From Spirochaetaceae bacterium (GTDB taxonomy: Bacteria > Spirochaetota > Spirochaetia > Treponematales > Breznakiellaceae), in NCBI GenBank assembly GCA_031255315.1, contig JAIRSS010000114.1:1-13334 (forward strand): 13,334 nt of DNA. The letters run 5' to 3'. The notes beneath the pieces are model-generated. The model had not been told where the DNA came from. It saw only the letters and a program-made list of their open reading frames with translations, and did not search any database. This document shows, piece after piece, positions 13,302 through 13,334 of this stretch (its first letter is position 1; the number at the start of each line of letters is the position of its first letter). Made by a program: the position numbers and the translations under genes.

Positions 13302-13334
13302 ATATAGGTTGGAACCAGAAAGTTGACGGCGTAT

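Noticed and set aside
1..13334. CRISPR arrays, rRNA genes, tmRNA or a known riboswitch
   Set aside because: No regularly spaced repeats were seen, nor any rRNA or tmRNA landmarks, nor cobalamin, TPP, glycine or c-di-GMP consensus boxes.

Overview
The window most likely comes from a spirochaete, probably a Treponema of the termite-gut type. The reasons are the company of a one-chain pyruvate:ferredoxin oxidoreductase, a Treponema-style helical protein of unknown function, a CCA-less tRNA gene, a moderately GC-rich genome and a resident IS. This assignment rests on recollection of family distribution, not on a search.

Layout. 1-826 (minus) is the N-terminal 275 codons of an IS4-superfamily DDE transposase that runs off the left edge; its upstream IS flank reaches to about 1024. 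1201-1274 (minus) is a CAT-anticodon tRNA with a near-consensus promoter (1293-1321) and a modest terminator (1155-1180). 1529-2332 (plus) is a full-length two-domain MazG NTP pyrophosphohydrolase. It converges, with only 19 bases between stop codons, on a minus-strand pair: an uncharacterised helical protein (3633-5168) followed after 3 bases by a GT4-like glycosyltransferase (2352-3629). Upstream of that pair lies a 405-bp spacer with a candidate promoter, a leader with several competing hairpins, and an 18-bp perfect palindrome that probably ends the preceding gene. That gene, nifJ/por (5574-9140, minus), encodes the complete pyruvate:ferredoxin oxidoreductase and has a clear sigma-70 promoter. 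Divergent from it on the plus strand are an ABC-F type twin ATPase (9327-10865) and an AMP-forming acyl-CoA synthetase (10992-12632). The right end (12633-13334) has a strong stem-loop, a hairpin-rich spacer, a TTGACA/TATAAT-type signal and only weak small-ORF candidates.

How it fits together. PFOR makes acetyl-CoA and reduced ferredoxin from pyruvate; the acyl-CoA synthetase activates carboxylic acids to CoA thioesters; MazG and the ABC-F protein are general housekeeping or stress functions; the helical protein and glycosyltransferase form a translationally linked pair of unknown joint role. These are mostly ordinary chromosomal genes. I do not see a convincing new defence or mobile system. 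The items most worth checking are the mutually exclusive hairpins before the helical-protein gene, the identical Shine-Dalgarno-free 12-base start context shared by the ABC-F and acyl-CoA synthetase genes, and the structured spacer near 12750-12880.
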